Assembly (NCBI GenBank): GCA_937923625.1
Contig: CALDTV010000015.1
Span: 62,001-126,000, forward strand
DNA length: 64,000 nucleotides
Direction: 5' to 3'
Source: an uncultured Alphaproteobacteria bacterium
GTDB lineage: Bacteria; Pseudomonadota; Alphaproteobacteria; Micavibrionales; Micavibrionaceae
Positions within the stretch are counted from its first letter, which is position 1, and the number at the start of each line of letters is the position of its first letter. Made by a program: the position numbers and the translations under genes. The notes under the pieces are model-generated. The model worked only from the letters and a program-made list of their open reading frames with translations, made no database searches and was not told the origin of the DNA. This document shows, piece by piece, positions 47,217 through 55,975 of the stretch.

Positions 47217-47555
47217 CTAGGTTGAAAAATAGAGTGCTGTGGCAATTCGTGCTTCGTAATCAGCCATATCTATAGGAATAGCGAACGCCGTTAATCCCGC
47301 CAAAAAATAACAAATAATCATTGAAGCAATAAGGCAGCCTATGGCAATTTTAAAATTCTCACTTTTTGTCGGCTGACGCTGTTTAATTTTTGAAAATTTA
47401 TAAGCGCTGAGGAAGACCCCAAGAAAAACGGCAACAACATTAAAAATAATGTTAACGGAAAAAGAGAGAAGAAAAGAAACGCCTGATAGTAAAAATAATG
47501 TCACAAAATGCGTTACAGAAAAAACAGCAATAAAGAAAAATATGCGTTGTGACAT
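47217..47555 (-). CDS. small membrane protein, ABZJ_00895-like
   Basis: A 112-residue protein with four hydrophobic segments. It is a paralogue of its upstream neighbour: both have a SAYKFSKIKQRQPTKSENFK-type loop between membrane pairs (a basic stretch with Pro-Thr/Glu-Lys), then IAIGCLIASMIICYF. I start at the ATG at 47555, seven bases after the preceding stop; a longer frame would overlap the neighbour. Function is unknown. Confidence 0.72.
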   Translation of the reverse strand: MSQRIFFFIAVFSVTHFVTLFLLSGVSFLLSFSVNIIFNVVAVFLGVFLSAYKFSKIKQRQPTKSENFKIAIGCLIASMIICYFLAGLTAFAIPIDMADYEARIATALYFST

Positions 47556-47562
47556 ATCAGCG

Positions 47563-47988
47563 TTATGTTTTTTGTATCGCTTTGAGCCATGTTTTAACCA
47601 TCCATCCGTAACTAAAATAAATGGCGGCAAAATACAGCACCAAGACAAAGATAGCAGAGCCTATCAATAAACCTGCGCTAATATCAGGAGGCAAGAAAGC
47701 CTGCATGTTAAATCCACTTAACGCGTAAGGAATCATCGAAACTAATATTGAGATAACAATCGCCGCAATGAGGCATCCTAAAGTGATTTTTCTTTTTTCA
47801 CCTTTTTCTGGCATGCGCCGCTTGTCTTGAGCGAATTTATGGGCGCTGAGATGTGTTGCAACCAAAAGCGAAACCACATTCGCCGCACCGCCCAAATTGA
47901 TAAATGCGCCAATGACCATGATAGCAATAACCGCAATCACGTACACGAGGGAAAATCTTTTCACATAGGGATTGAGTAAAAATGACAT
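47563..47988 (-). CDS. small membrane protein, ABZJ_00895-like
   Basis: A 141-residue protein with four membrane segments: YVIAVIAIMVIGAFINLGGA, a segment before SAHKFAQDKRRMPEKGEKRK, then LGCLIAAIVISILVSMIPYA, and a last one near residue 110-125. The loop and third segment match the downstream gene, so the two are tandem duplicates. GGAAAAG precedes the ATG on the minus strand. It probably belongs to the ABZJ_00895 family of unknown function. The mscS-like gene ends 26 bases upstream, so the three may be co-transcribed. Confidence 0.75.
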   Translation of the reverse strand: MSFLLNPYVKRFSLVYVIAVIAIMVIGAFINLGGAANVVSLLVATHLSAHKFAQDKRRMPEKGEKRKITLGCLIAAIVISILVSMIPYALSGFNMQAFLPPDISAGLLIGSAIFVLVLYFAAIYFSYGWMVKTWLKAIQKT

Positions 47989-48014
47989 GGTGCTTTTCCT
48001 TTTTTATGTAAGTT

Positions 48015-49334
48015 TTATTTCTTTTCTTTTGGTTTCGGCTTCGGCTTGGCTTTTTTCGGCTCATGCATGAAAACTTCACGGTGGGGATAGGGTATTTCGA
48101 CGTTGTTTTCTTTTAAGATATCCCACAGCGCCAGCATCACATCCCCTTTGGTGTTGGTGAGGCCTTTTTCAGCATCTTTGATCCAATAACGTAGCACAAA
48201 ATTAAGCGAGCTATCGCCAAATTCAACCAAATGGCAAACAGGGGCGGGGCTGTCTACCACACGGTCTGGCTTGGTTGCGGCCTCTAACGCAAGGCGTTTA
48301 ATTTCATGTGGGTCAGAATCATAATGTACCCCAAAAGTGGTTTCGACCCGCACCAATGTATTGCCGTGCGACCAGTTAATGACCTGTTGTGTGATAAATT
48401 CTTCGTTCGGCACAAGGTAAGATTTATTGTCACGCGTCACCAGTTCTGTATATCGTGCGCCCATATGGTTCACCCAACCAAATGTGCCGTCCATTTCAAT
48501 GATGTCACCTGGTTTGATTGATTGATCCATCAAGAGCAACATCCCTGAAAATAAATTAGAGATGACTTTTTGTAGACCAAAACCAATACCCAAACCAACC
48601 GCACCAGAGAAAACCGCAAAGAGCGATAGGTCAATCCCCGCGGAGGTTAAGCCAATGAGGAGCGCGCTGACGACCAATATAACACGCGCGATTTTTGAAA
48701 TTAACACGCGGGAGGAGGGATTAAGACTGCGCACGGAGGAAATTTTACGGTCTAATAAATTCGCAAGGAATAACGCCCCATAAAGAAGCACAAAAATGCC
48801 CAGCACGCCTTTGGCGACACTTAAGGCAGAAAGACGGAAATCACCAATGTTAAAGCCGATGGCATCCAACGTTGCCATGGTTTGATCGAGGATACCGAAA
48901 ATACTTAACGCGACCAACCCCAAAACAGTGAAGGCGATAATGTTGCGCGCAAATCGATGCTCAATAAATTGTGCGACAATGCGAATAAACATCCACGCCA
49001 ATAGAAGTTTGACGACAGCCATTGAAAAAGCAGGGTTAAAGCCAAATCCAGCGGGGCCAATTATTTTTGCGCCAACAAAAACAAAACACATCGCCAAGAA
49101 GGGAAAGATTAATTTCAAACAGCTGTAAAAAATTTCTGTCAGGCGAAAGGGGATGCTTAAATTATTGATCCGTTCTTTTAACGGTGGGCCAATCACGTTT
49201 TTAAGAAGCCACGCGAGCACAAATGACAAAGCGATCACCGATATTTGGGCGGCGGTGTTGGTCGTCATGACCTTTTCCATGACCCAAGATAGAATTTCAG
49301 TCTGGATATCTGTCACATTAATTTTATCAAGCAT
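48015..49334 (-). CDS. mechanosensitive ion channel MscS family protein
   Basis: A 439-residue channel with about six N-terminal hydrophobic segments before the MscS core. The pore helix is the Gly/Ala-rich AVFSGAVGLGIGFGLQKVISN stretch (read here in parts), followed by NLFSGMLLLMDQSIKPGDII and the beta domain (VNHMGARYTELVTRDNKSYLVPNEEF). The C-terminal alpha/beta domain ends with a Lys/Pro repeat (KAKPKPKPKEKK). It relieves turgor after osmotic downshock. It is longer than E. coli MscS (286), like the YbdG/YjeP-type groups with extra helices. Confidence 0.92.
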   Translation of the reverse strand: MLDKINVTDIQTEILSWVMEKVMTTNTAAQISVIALSFVLAWLLKNVIGPPLKERINNLSIPFRLTEIFYSCLKLIFPFLAMCFVFVGAKIIGPAGFGFNPAFSMAVVKLLLAWMFIRIVAQFIEHRFARNIIAFTVLGLVALSIFGILDQTMATLDAIGFNIGDFRLSALSVAKGVLGIFVLLYGALFLANLLDRKISSVRSLNPSSRVLISKIARVILVVSALLIGLTSAGIDLSLFAVFSGAVGLGIGFGLQKVISNLFSGMLLLMDQSIKPGDIIEMDGTFGWVNHMGARYTELVTRDNKSYLVPNEEFITQQVINWSHGNTLVRVETTFGVHYDSDPHEIKRLALEAATKPDRVVDSPAPVCHLVEFGDSSLNFVLRYWIKDAEKGLTNTKGDVMLALWDILKENNVEIPYPHREVFMHEPKKAKPKPKPKEKK

Positions 49335-49429
49335 AGCTATAGTTTAGAGGAACGATTAACTTATTGAAAGGTTAGAATAATCGTTAAAGATTAAAAAATT
49401 TAAACAGAAATAACAAAGAGGTTGAATAA

Positions 49430-49885
49430 ATGCAGTATTTACACACGATGGTGCGGGTTAGGGACATTGATGAATCGCTTGATTTTTATTGCGGGAAAAT
49501 GGGTATGACGGAAATTTCCCGTAAAGAAAATGAACAAGGCCGCTTTACATTGATCTTTTTGGCGGCAGGCGAAGATGATGATCGCGCAAGGGCAGATAAA
49601 GCCCCAATGTTAGAGCTGACTTATAATTGGCCAGATGAGGATGGTAAAGCAGAAGAATATGAGGGAGGCCGCAATTTTGGTCATTTGGCGTATCGGGTTG
49701 ATGATATTTATGCCACCTGCCAAAGCTTATCAGATGCCGGTGTGATCATTAACAGGCCACCACGCGATGGCCATATGGCTTTTATTAAATCACCTGATGG
49801 TATTTCGATAGAGTTACTACAAAAAGGCGACGCCCTTGCACCAAAAGAGCCATGGAAATCAATGGAGAATGAAGGTTCTTGGTGA
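49430..49885 (+). CDS. gloA: glyoxalase I (lactoylglutathione lyase)
   Basis: A 151-residue metalloenzyme that isomerises the methylglyoxal-glutathione hemithioacetal to S-lactoylglutathione. The metal ligands expected are H5 (LHTMVRVRD), the Glu of LELTYNW near 63, the His of FGHLAYRVDD near 85 and the Glu of ISIELLQK near 127. DFYCGKMGM is family-typical. An AGAGGT stands a few bases before the ATG. It is about 15 residues longer than E. coli GloA at the C-terminus (EPWKSMENEGSW). Confidence 0.92.
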   Translation: MQYLHTMVRVRDIDESLDFYCGKMGMTEISRKENEQGRFTLIFLAAGEDDDRARADKAPMLELTYNWPDEDGKAEEYEGGRNFGHLAYRVDDIYATCQSLSDAGVIINRPPRDGHMAFIKSPDGISIELLQKGDALAPKEPWKSMENEGSW

Positions 49886-50056
49886 TTTTGCGCTTTTTTG
49901 CGCTGTTATTAACATTGTTATTGCGTTGTTATTATGAGGCGCGTAACGACGAAATAATCTCAATAGGTTAAAAAACGGCCTGTGAGATGAGAGTGCAAGC
50001 GTGCCCCCATAAATTAACATTCGCCTACAGCGTTAACTTGCAATAATAATATGTCG

Positions 50057-50680
50057 CTAAGCTCTCAACGCTTTTAATAGCATTTCTGTCATATCAGAAA
50101 TAAACCCATCATCTAATTCCTGACCACTAATCAGGCGGAAGAAGATAGGGCCCAAAATAACGTCAATCGCGCTATCCGTGTCAATGTCCTGCGCGAACTC
50201 ACCCGTTTGTTTGCCGCCTTCAATATAGGATGAGAGCGTATTATAACGTTCTTGCAAGAAGCTATTGATAAAGATTTTGAGGGCTTCCGGCTCTGATTGT
50301 GCTTCACCAATAATTTCTGCAACGGTGCGGCCATTTTTTGCGCTTAATTGGCGGCACAATTTATCAATTTGGGCGCGCACGCCTTCATCGGCATTGCGCG
50401 GTGTTTGCATGATATTGTTAAAAGCGGGTTGAGAGAAAATCGCCTCCATCACAACCGCAGATTTATTAGGCCACCAACGATATATTGTGGTTTTACCAAC
50501 ACCTGCTTTGCGGGCGATGGCTTCGATAGAAAGCTTTTGAACGGAGACATGAGTGAGCAAACGACGCGTTGATTCCAAAATGGCACGGCGCGAGCTTTCA
50601 GAGCGTGGGCGCCCTGCTTTAAAATGCTTTTCGTCGTCTTTAACGGCCTCTGGGCCTTGCTCTATGACTGTGTCTGTCAT
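50057..50680 (-). CDS. TetR family transcriptional regulator
   Basis: A 207-residue repressor-type protein. The helix-turn-helix is in LSIEAIARKAGVGKTTIYRWWPNKSAV (about residues 44-70, quoted in part: KAGVGKTTIYRWWPNK). The C-terminal part, beginning MEAIFSQPAFNNIM, is the ligand-binding TetR_C-type domain. An N-terminal tail rich in acidic residues (EQGPEAVKDDEKHFKAG) precedes it. It is divergent from the RimK-like gene with a 221-base gap holding an imperfect palindrome (ATATCCTTTTAAGGGAATAT) that could be an operator. The effector is unknown. Confidence 0.9.
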   Translation of the reverse strand: MTDTVIEQGPEAVKDDEKHFKAGRPRSESSRRAILESTRRLLTHVSVQKLSIEAIARKAGVGKTTIYRWWPNKSAVVMEAIFSQPAFNNIMQTPRNADEGVRAQIDKLCRQLSAKNGRTVAEIIGEAQSEPEALKIFINSFLQERYNTLSSYIEGGKQTGEFAQDIDTDSAIDVILGPIFFRLISGQELDDGFISDMTEMLLKALRA

Positions 50681-50901
50681 TTCTCTTCTCCTGCTATATA
50701 TACTGAACGCCCCGTTTTATAATGACATTCTAAAGAGATCAAGACTTAATGTCGCAGCTTAAGAAAAAATAATTTTACAGAAAAAAATATCCTTTTAAGG
50801 GAATATATTGTAAAGTCACTCACATTCTTGTAGAAATTAGCCCTGAAAAAATTATTTTTTTATAAAATGATGATGCTATCAGGGAATTATTAGGGGGCTT
50901 C

Positions 50902-51876
50902 ATGGAAGTATGGATTTTATATGGTGACGACATTGAATCAAACGCTGATTTAGCGCATGAAGCACGCCGTTTTGAAAAAGAAGGCGAACGCATGAATGTT
51001 GATGTTAAAATCATCAAACCATCCGACTTTGACCTGCTCGTCACCCAAGATGCCCGTGATTCTATTTTAATCAAGGGCCGTGCCGTACCGCTGCCTGATT
51101 TTGTTTTTCCTTATTTTAATCATCATGACCAAGGTTATTTCTCATTGGCGATTGTTCGCCAGCTAGAGCGCCTTGGTGTTCATGTTTTTAATGGCGCGGA
51201 TGTGATTGAAACGGTGCGTGATAAATTACACACGCACCAGATTTTGGCGGAAAGTGGTATTCACACGCCTGATACGATGCTGGCAAAATTCCCTGTTGAC
51301 ATGAAATTGGTCGAAGAAAATATTGGCTTTCCTGTTGTGGTGAAAACGCTTAACGGGGCGCTAGGCATAGGGGTGTTCTTGGTTGAAACCCAAGGCGCCT
51401 TTGCGGATTTAATGGAATTAGTCGGAGAAACCAACCCGAATTTACAATTAATTTTCCAAAAATTTGTCTCCGTTAGTAAAGGGCGTGATTTACGTTTATT
51501 CGTTGTTGATGGCCAAGTTATGGCGGCAATGGAACGCCGCGCCAAGGACGGTGGCTTTAAAGCAAATTACAGCACAGGTGGCTCTGTTCACTTTTTTGAA
51601 GCAGACCAAGAAGCCACAGAAATGGCACTCCGCACAGCCGAGGTACTTAATATTGATATTGGCGGTATTGATTTATTGTTCAAAGAAGATGGCGGCTATA
51701 CTATTTGCGAAGCCAATACGTTCCCTGGCTTTAAAGGTTTAGAAAAAGCCTCTGGCGTCAACGTGGCAGGCAAAATCCTCGAAGTCATGCAACGCCAATT
51801 AGAACAAAATGGTGGCATATCCCGCGCAGAAAAGAAAAGCAATGCCACGCACGACGCGCCTATGACGCGCCATTAA
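50902..51876 (+). CDS. RimK-family ATP-grasp ligase
   Basis: A 324-residue ATP-grasp enzyme of the RimK/glutathione synthetase type. ATP binding is in FPVVVKTLNGALGIGVFLVE, then GRDLRLFVVDGQVMAAMERR, and the metal-binding ICEANTFPGFKG (E-x-N). An N-terminal pre-ATP-grasp domain (VWILYGDDIESNADLAHEA) is present. Relatives add glutamate or other amino acids to ribosomal protein S6, coenzyme F420 or peptides. Its acceptor is not evident; no ribosomal or peptide gene is next to it. GGGGG-type ribosome site (TTAGGGGG) precedes the ATG. Confidence 0.88.
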   Translation: MEVWILYGDDIESNADLAHEARRFEKEGERMNVDVKIIKPSDFDLLVTQDARDSILIKGRAVPLPDFVFPYFNHHDQGYFSLAIVRQLERLGVHVFNGADVIETVRDKLHTHQILAESGIHTPDTMLAKFPVDMKLVEENIGFPVVVKTLNGALGIGVFLVETQGAFADLMELVGETNPNLQLIFQKFVSVSKGRDLRLFVVDGQVMAAMERRAKDGGFKANYSTGGSVHFFEADQEATEMALRTAEVLNIDIGGIDLLFKEDGGYTICEANTFPGFKGLEKASGVNVAGKILEVMQRQLEQNGGISRAEKKSNATHDAPMTRH

Positions 51877-51900
51877 TTGTATCCACAAAGCCAACAGCTT

Positions 51901-51976
51901 CGTCATTCGGACAAAATTTAATTTTTTCGGGCGATATTGAATCTTAAAAGATTTTTCACATATGTTCGAAATGACG
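51901..51976. repeat. palindromic element, family B-like, diverged
   Basis: CGTCATTCGGAC at the left and TTCGAAATGACG at the right form partly complementary ends with a 7-base perfect core (CGTCATT/AATGACG). It lies in the non-coding gap after the RimK-like gene. Confidence 0.45.
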
Positions 51977-52007
51977 GAACGGTGCGTAAAGTGTTACTTT
52001 TATATAA

Positions 52008-52043
52008 ACGCAAAGGATACAAAGCTTCGCAAAGTTATTTTTT
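52008..52043. repeat. short interspersed repeat, family C
   Basis: ACGCAAAGGATACAAAG then CTTCGCAAAG and a T-run, as in the copy near 6.3 kb. It contains CGCAAAG twice as a direct repeat. Confidence 0.5.
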
Positions 52044-52138
52044 TGATTGGCTCAGCTTTGCGCTCTGGGCGTTTTTAAATTTTTTAAAGTAAAATCGTTC
52101 TCGTTGTGCTGATGGGGTGATGTTCGCGTTGTTGGCTA

Positions 52139-53377
52139 CTAAAACCTATTCGGGGCAGGATCAATTTCAACCCCTTGCCCGTTGCGAAGTTCTAATATCG
52201 CTAGGCCACGTTCGACCAAGCCATTTTGTCTGAAACGGAAAATACCGTCTGTGCCTACGAAGCCATTAGGGTTCGTCAGATCGCTGAAACCAAAAGCAGG
52301 AGCGCCTGTACTTTCAAAACCGCGCCGCGCAAGAATTGCCGCTAATGCTGTGGCATCATAGGCCAACGTTGAAAGTCGCGCGGGGCGTTGTCCGTAGGTG
52401 GCAAAATAAGTTTGCTCAAACTGCTGACGCGCAGAAGGGGCAGGGGCCGCGAACCAACTGCCCTGCATATTAGGTTGTGCGGCAATACGGGCATCATCCC
52501 ACAAGCCGGTGCCAAGGCGTTTATATTCTTGCGGCATTAAATGGTGATAGCTTAACGCGCTGGAGATTGTTTCAACCATACTGCCGCCAACGGGCATAAA
52601 CACAGCCTGAAAATTTGGGGTGTTTTGTTTGGCGTTTAAATCGGCGATTTTTGCGGCGATATCATCACCAATGTTAAAGCGAATTTTTTGCGTAATGGCG
52701 ATGCGATTTTGTGCGGCGGCATTTTCAAAATGTGATGCAACGGCATTGCCGTATTGATCCATGGGGGCAATTAACGCGACGTTACGAATATCTTTTTCAC
52801 TCATATATCGGCTGATACGATCAACCTGTGAGAAGGGTAAAAAGCCCATCAAAAATGTGTTGCGATCCGCCAAGTTCCAATCCGTTGAAAAGGCGATGAC
52901 ATTCACATTATTGGGCGCGGCGATAGTTTTGACGGCGGCAACAGAAGAGCCAAAAAGTGGCCCTAATATAAGTTGTGCGCCATCATTAATAGCAGAGCGA
53001 GCGGCAGCAGCGGCCCCATCGGCTGTCCCTTTTGTATCACGTGGGATAAGGTTTAAATTGCTATAGCCCATTTCAAAAAGCGCCAATTGCGCGGCCTGTA
53101 ACATTGATTGCCCTATCGCGCTGCGGCTTCCGCTCAAAGGGAGCAAAATAGCGACTTTAACAGCAGGCAGGCCTGTAAAACTGCCGGCGTTATTAACGTT
53201 ATTTGCGGCCTCATATGTTGGTTCGATGCGCGGCAATTGCTGGTTGTTTTGCACTTCAATATGGCTGTTATCGTGACGCGTGACCCATGGCGCGCCGCTT
53301 TGCGTGCCACAGGCATTTAACATGAGCATGAGGGGAAGAAGGCACAATATAATCGGGTATAGACGCGTTTTTGTCAT
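52139..53377 (-). CDS. LppC-type lipoprotein, penicillin-binding protein activator (LpoA-like)
   Basis: A 412-residue outer-membrane lipoprotein. The signal peptide ends in the lipobox LNAC, with C23 as the lipidated cysteine. The mature part is a periplasmic-binding-protein-type fold (VKVAILLPLSGSRSAIGQSMLQAAQLALFEMG in outline, starting VAILLPLSG; then LILGPLFGSSV and VIAFSTDWNLA). In E. coli the related LpoA activates PBP1A, but alphaproteobacterial members lack the N-terminal TPR domain, as here. It is divergent from rsmI, an arrangement conserved in many proteobacteria. Confidence 0.88.
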   Translation of the reverse strand: MTKTRLYPIILCLLPLMLMLNACGTQSGAPWVTRHDNSHIEVQNNQQLPRIEPTYEAANNVNNAGSFTGLPAVKVAILLPLSGSRSAIGQSMLQAAQLALFEMGYSNLNLIPRDTKGTADGAAAAARSAINDGAQLILGPLFGSSVAAVKTIAAPNNVNVIAFSTDWNLADRNTFLMGFLPFSQVDRISRYMSEKDIRNVALIAPMDQYGNAVASHFENAAAQNRIAITQKIRFNIGDDIAAKIADLNAKQNTPNFQAVFMPVGGSMVETISSALSYHHLMPQEYKRLGTGLWDDARIAAQPNMQGSWFAAPAPSARQQFEQTYFATYGQRPARLSTLAYDATALAAILARRGFESTGAPAFGFSDLTNPNGFVGTDGIFRFRQNGLVERGLAILELRNGQGVEIDPAPNRF

Positions 53378-53411
53378 GGTAATACAAGCTTACTTTCGAT
53401 ATTTTTTATGA

Positions 53412-54368
53412 ATGTTCTTCAACACTACACAAAAAAAATCGTTAATGCCACAAGACAATCACCCCCTAAAAAGCGACACACAAAAACCCTTGGGGACAGG
53501 GGGGAATGCCCGCCGTGATCCTCCACAGATAAAAACCACGCCCATGAAGCCAGGGTTTTATTTGATTGCAACGCCCATTGGCAATCTTCGCGATATTACC
53601 TTTCGGGCATTGGATGTGTTGTCATCGGTGGATTTAATTATTTGTGAAGATACACGGGTGACGGGTAAATTATTAAGTGCCTACGGTTTTAAGAAAAAGA
53701 TGCAGGTTTATAATGACCATAGCAATGAAAAACAGCGCGAAAATTTAATTGAAACTGTTGCAACAGGCCAAAGCGTTGCCGTTTTAAGTGATGCGGGGAC
53801 GCCTCTTATTTCTGATCCGGGTTACAAGCTCGTGCGTGCGGCGATTGAGCGAAAATTATACGTGACAGCCCTACCGGGACCGAATGCGGCGCTGCCTGCG
53901 TTGCAGTTATCGGGATTGCCGACGGATCAATTTTCATTCCTTGGATTTTTACCGCCCAAAACATCGGCACGCCAAGCGGCGCTGCAAAAATGGGCGGAAA
54001 CGTCAGGGACACTTATTTGTTATGAAACAGGGCCGCGCTTGCTCGATAGTTTGCAAGATATGCGTAAGGTCCTTGGTAACCGTGAAGCCGCGGTTATGCG
54101 GGAATTAACGAAAATGTATGAAGAAGCAAGGCGGGGAAAGCTGTCTGACCTCATTGTTCATTACACCGAAAAAGGCCAGCCAAAAGGGGAAATTGTGATA
54201 ACGATTGGGCGGGCTTGCGTTGAAGTTATGTCGGGTGAAAGTATTGAAAAGCAATTAAAGCGCGCCCTAGAAACAATGTCCGTTAGAGACGCGGCAGAGA
54301 TGGTCGCGCAAGCAACAGGCAAGCCTAAAAAAGCTATTTATACATTGGCGTTAAAACTAGGGAGCTAA
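53412..54368 (+). CDS. rsmI: 16S rRNA (cytidine1402-2'-O)-methyltransferase RsmI
   Basis: A 318-residue SAM-dependent methyltransferase that modifies C1402 in the ribosomal P site. The tetrapyrrole-methylase fold is shown by FYLIATPIGNLRDITFRAL, ICEDTRVTGKL, VAVLSDAGTPLISDPGYKLV and LPGPNAALPALQLSGLPTD. The first 44 residues before the conserved core (PMKPGFYLIA) are not typical; an ATG at 53544 would give a shorter product of usual length, so the start is uncertain. It is the head of a run with yraN and the BON lipoprotein gene. Confidence 0.93.
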   Translation: MFFNTTQKKSLMPQDNHPLKSDTQKPLGTGGNARRDPPQIKTTPMKPGFYLIATPIGNLRDITFRALDVLSSVDLIICEDTRVTGKLLSAYGFKKKMQVYNDHSNEKQRENLIETVATGQSVAVLSDAGTPLISDPGYKLVRAAIERKLYVTALPGPNAALPALQLSGLPTDQFSFLGFLPPKTSARQAALQKWAETSGTLICYETGPRLLDSLQDMRKVLGNREAAVMRELTKMYEEARRGKLSDLIVHYTEKGQPKGEIVITIGRACVEVMSGESIEKQLKRALETMSVRDAAEMVAQATGKPKKAIYTLALKLGS

Positions 54369-54485
54369 GCTAATCTAAGCTTTATTGCCTGTGCCAAAGA
54401 ATTTTAAATGAAGCAGCGTCGATAGCTTCAGGGTCCTATGATTTCTTACAGTGCTGATAGGTTTTAAGTCGGTAGGTTTAAAAAA

Positions 54486-54857
54486 ATGAAAAAAGCGATA
54501 TCGCATAAAAAACAAACTTACGATCGCGGGCTTAGAGCTGAAAAAATAGCGAGGATATATTTGCGGCTTAAAGGGTATAAAATTCTTGAACAACGATACA
54601 AAACCCCAGTGGGGGAAATTGATTTGATTGTGCAAAAACGCAATGTTGTTGCCTTTGTTGAGGTAAAAGCCAGAAGCACCCAAATGACAGCCTTGGAGAG
54701 TTTGACGCCAATGATGCGAAGACGGATAGAACGCACGGCTGCCTATTATGCGGCGCGTAAAAATGTCAAAAATGTTGATTTGCGTTTTGATTTAATCACA
54801 TTGTCACCGCCTTTTCACATTCATCATCTAGACAATGCGTGGATTCACGGGACATAA
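54486..54857 (+). CDS. yraN: YraN family (UPF0102) protein
   Basis: A 123-residue protein with an endonuclease-like PD-(D/E)xK core: GEIDLIVQKRNVVAFVEVKAR. Conserved opening DRGLRAEKIARIYLRLKGYKIL is typical, and the C-terminus (RFDLITLSPPFHIHHLDNAW) is too. The function of YraN is not firmly known; a role in DNA processing has been proposed from the fold. It usually stands next to rsmI, as here, with an unusual gap of 117 bases. Confidence 0.9.
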   Translation: MKKAISHKKQTYDRGLRAEKIARIYLRLKGYKILEQRYKTPVGEIDLIVQKRNVVAFVEVKARSTQMTALESLTPMMRRRIERTAAYYAARKNVKNVDLRFDLITLSPPFHIHHLDNAWIHGT

Positions 54858-54864
54858 TAGATTT

Positions 54865-55779
54865 ATGATTCGTAAATATACACTTGTTTGTTTTTCTCTT
54901 TCCGCGCTCGCGCTTTCTGGGTGTACGGGCTTGGGGCTTGCCACAGGTGCGGCGGCGGTAACGGGAATTGCTGTGGCCAAAGAAGGCGGGATCAACCGCG
55001 CTATCAGTGATACAACAATTAAAGCGCGCATTAACGATGCATGGCTTCGTTATGATTTAAAAGCTTTTATAAAATTAAGCACGACTGTTAATCAGGGGCG
55101 TGTCCTTATTACGGGCGTTGTTCAAAACCCAGAGCATCGCGTAGAAGCCGTTCGGTTAGCATGGCAAGTAAAAGGCGTGGAGCAAGTTATCAATGAAATT
55201 CGTGTCGCCGATAGCACAGGTATTACGGGATTCGCCAAAGATGGCTGGATCACAACACGTTTAAGAACAAGCATTGCGCTGGACCGTGAAGTGCAATCAA
55301 TTAATTATTCGATTGATACAGTACAAGGGATTGTTTACCTGATGGGCGTGGCGCAAAACCAAGTTGAACTCAACCGTGTGATCGAAAAAGCACGGACAAT
55401 TGCGGGCGTTAAACAAGTGGTGAGCTATGTGAAGCTGCCGGGTGAAACACTCGCAAGTGGTCGTGAAGTAAACCAGCCCAACAGAATGGATGCTTCGGTT
55501 CACGCATATCCTACGGCGCGTGAAAATATTCAATGGGCTGGCGACAGGCAGATCATTGAAAATCAACCAACTTTGAATCAAACGGGTAGCCAATTTGTAA
55601 CAAATCAGCCCGTTCTCAACGAAACCATCGTGAATGAAACTATTGTAAATAGGCCTGTTGTAAACGAGGTCATTACAAATACGGTGCCGCAAAACGTGAT
55701 TGAGCAAGGGCAGTCTTTGGATGTGCCGACGCGCATCATTCCCGAAAATGCCCCGCGTATTGAAGATCAATATAATTAA
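54865..55779 (+). CDS. BON-domain outer-membrane lipoprotein (DolP/OsmY-like)
   Basis: A 304-residue lipoprotein with lipobox LSGC (C20) and two BON domains (about 42-110, with ISDTTIKARINDAWLRYDL; and about 115-190, with ITTRLRTSIALDREVQS). It should bind phospholipids or stabilise the envelope. The last 100 residues are a low-complexity tail in which NxPVxNE-type units recur (NQPVLNETIVNETIVNRPVV). I start at the ATG at 54865; a longer frame would overlap yraN. It follows yraN by seven bases. Confidence 0.88.
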   Translation: MIRKYTLVCFSLSALALSGCTGLGLATGAAAVTGIAVAKEGGINRAISDTTIKARINDAWLRYDLKAFIKLSTTVNQGRVLITGVVQNPEHRVEAVRLAWQVKGVEQVINEIRVADSTGITGFAKDGWITTRLRTSIALDREVQSINYSIDTVQGIVYLMGVAQNQVELNRVIEKARTIAGVKQVVSYVKLPGETLASGREVNQPNRMDASVHAYPTARENIQWAGDRQIIENQPTLNQTGSQFVTNQPVLNETIVNETIVNRPVVNEVITNTVPQNVIEQGQSLDVPTRIIPENAPRIEDQYN

Positions 55780-55975
55780 ATTATTTTATATCTTAGGCGA
55801 AGCTCTCACGCGCCCCTTATGTTAAAAGATTCTGCCCTGTTAAAGGATTAGAATAAGGCAAAAAAACGAAAATAAGGGGGTATTGTTGTGAAGTCATCAG
55901 TTTCCTATTGTCACTGTTGAGGCAAAAGCTTAAAAATAGAATCAGAATTTATTCGCATATAACAAGGAGTTCCGC

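Noticed and set aside
49886-50056. Possible small RNA or gene between gloA and tetR
   Set aside because: No open frame with a ribosome site, no hairpin with a T-run, no recognisable motif.
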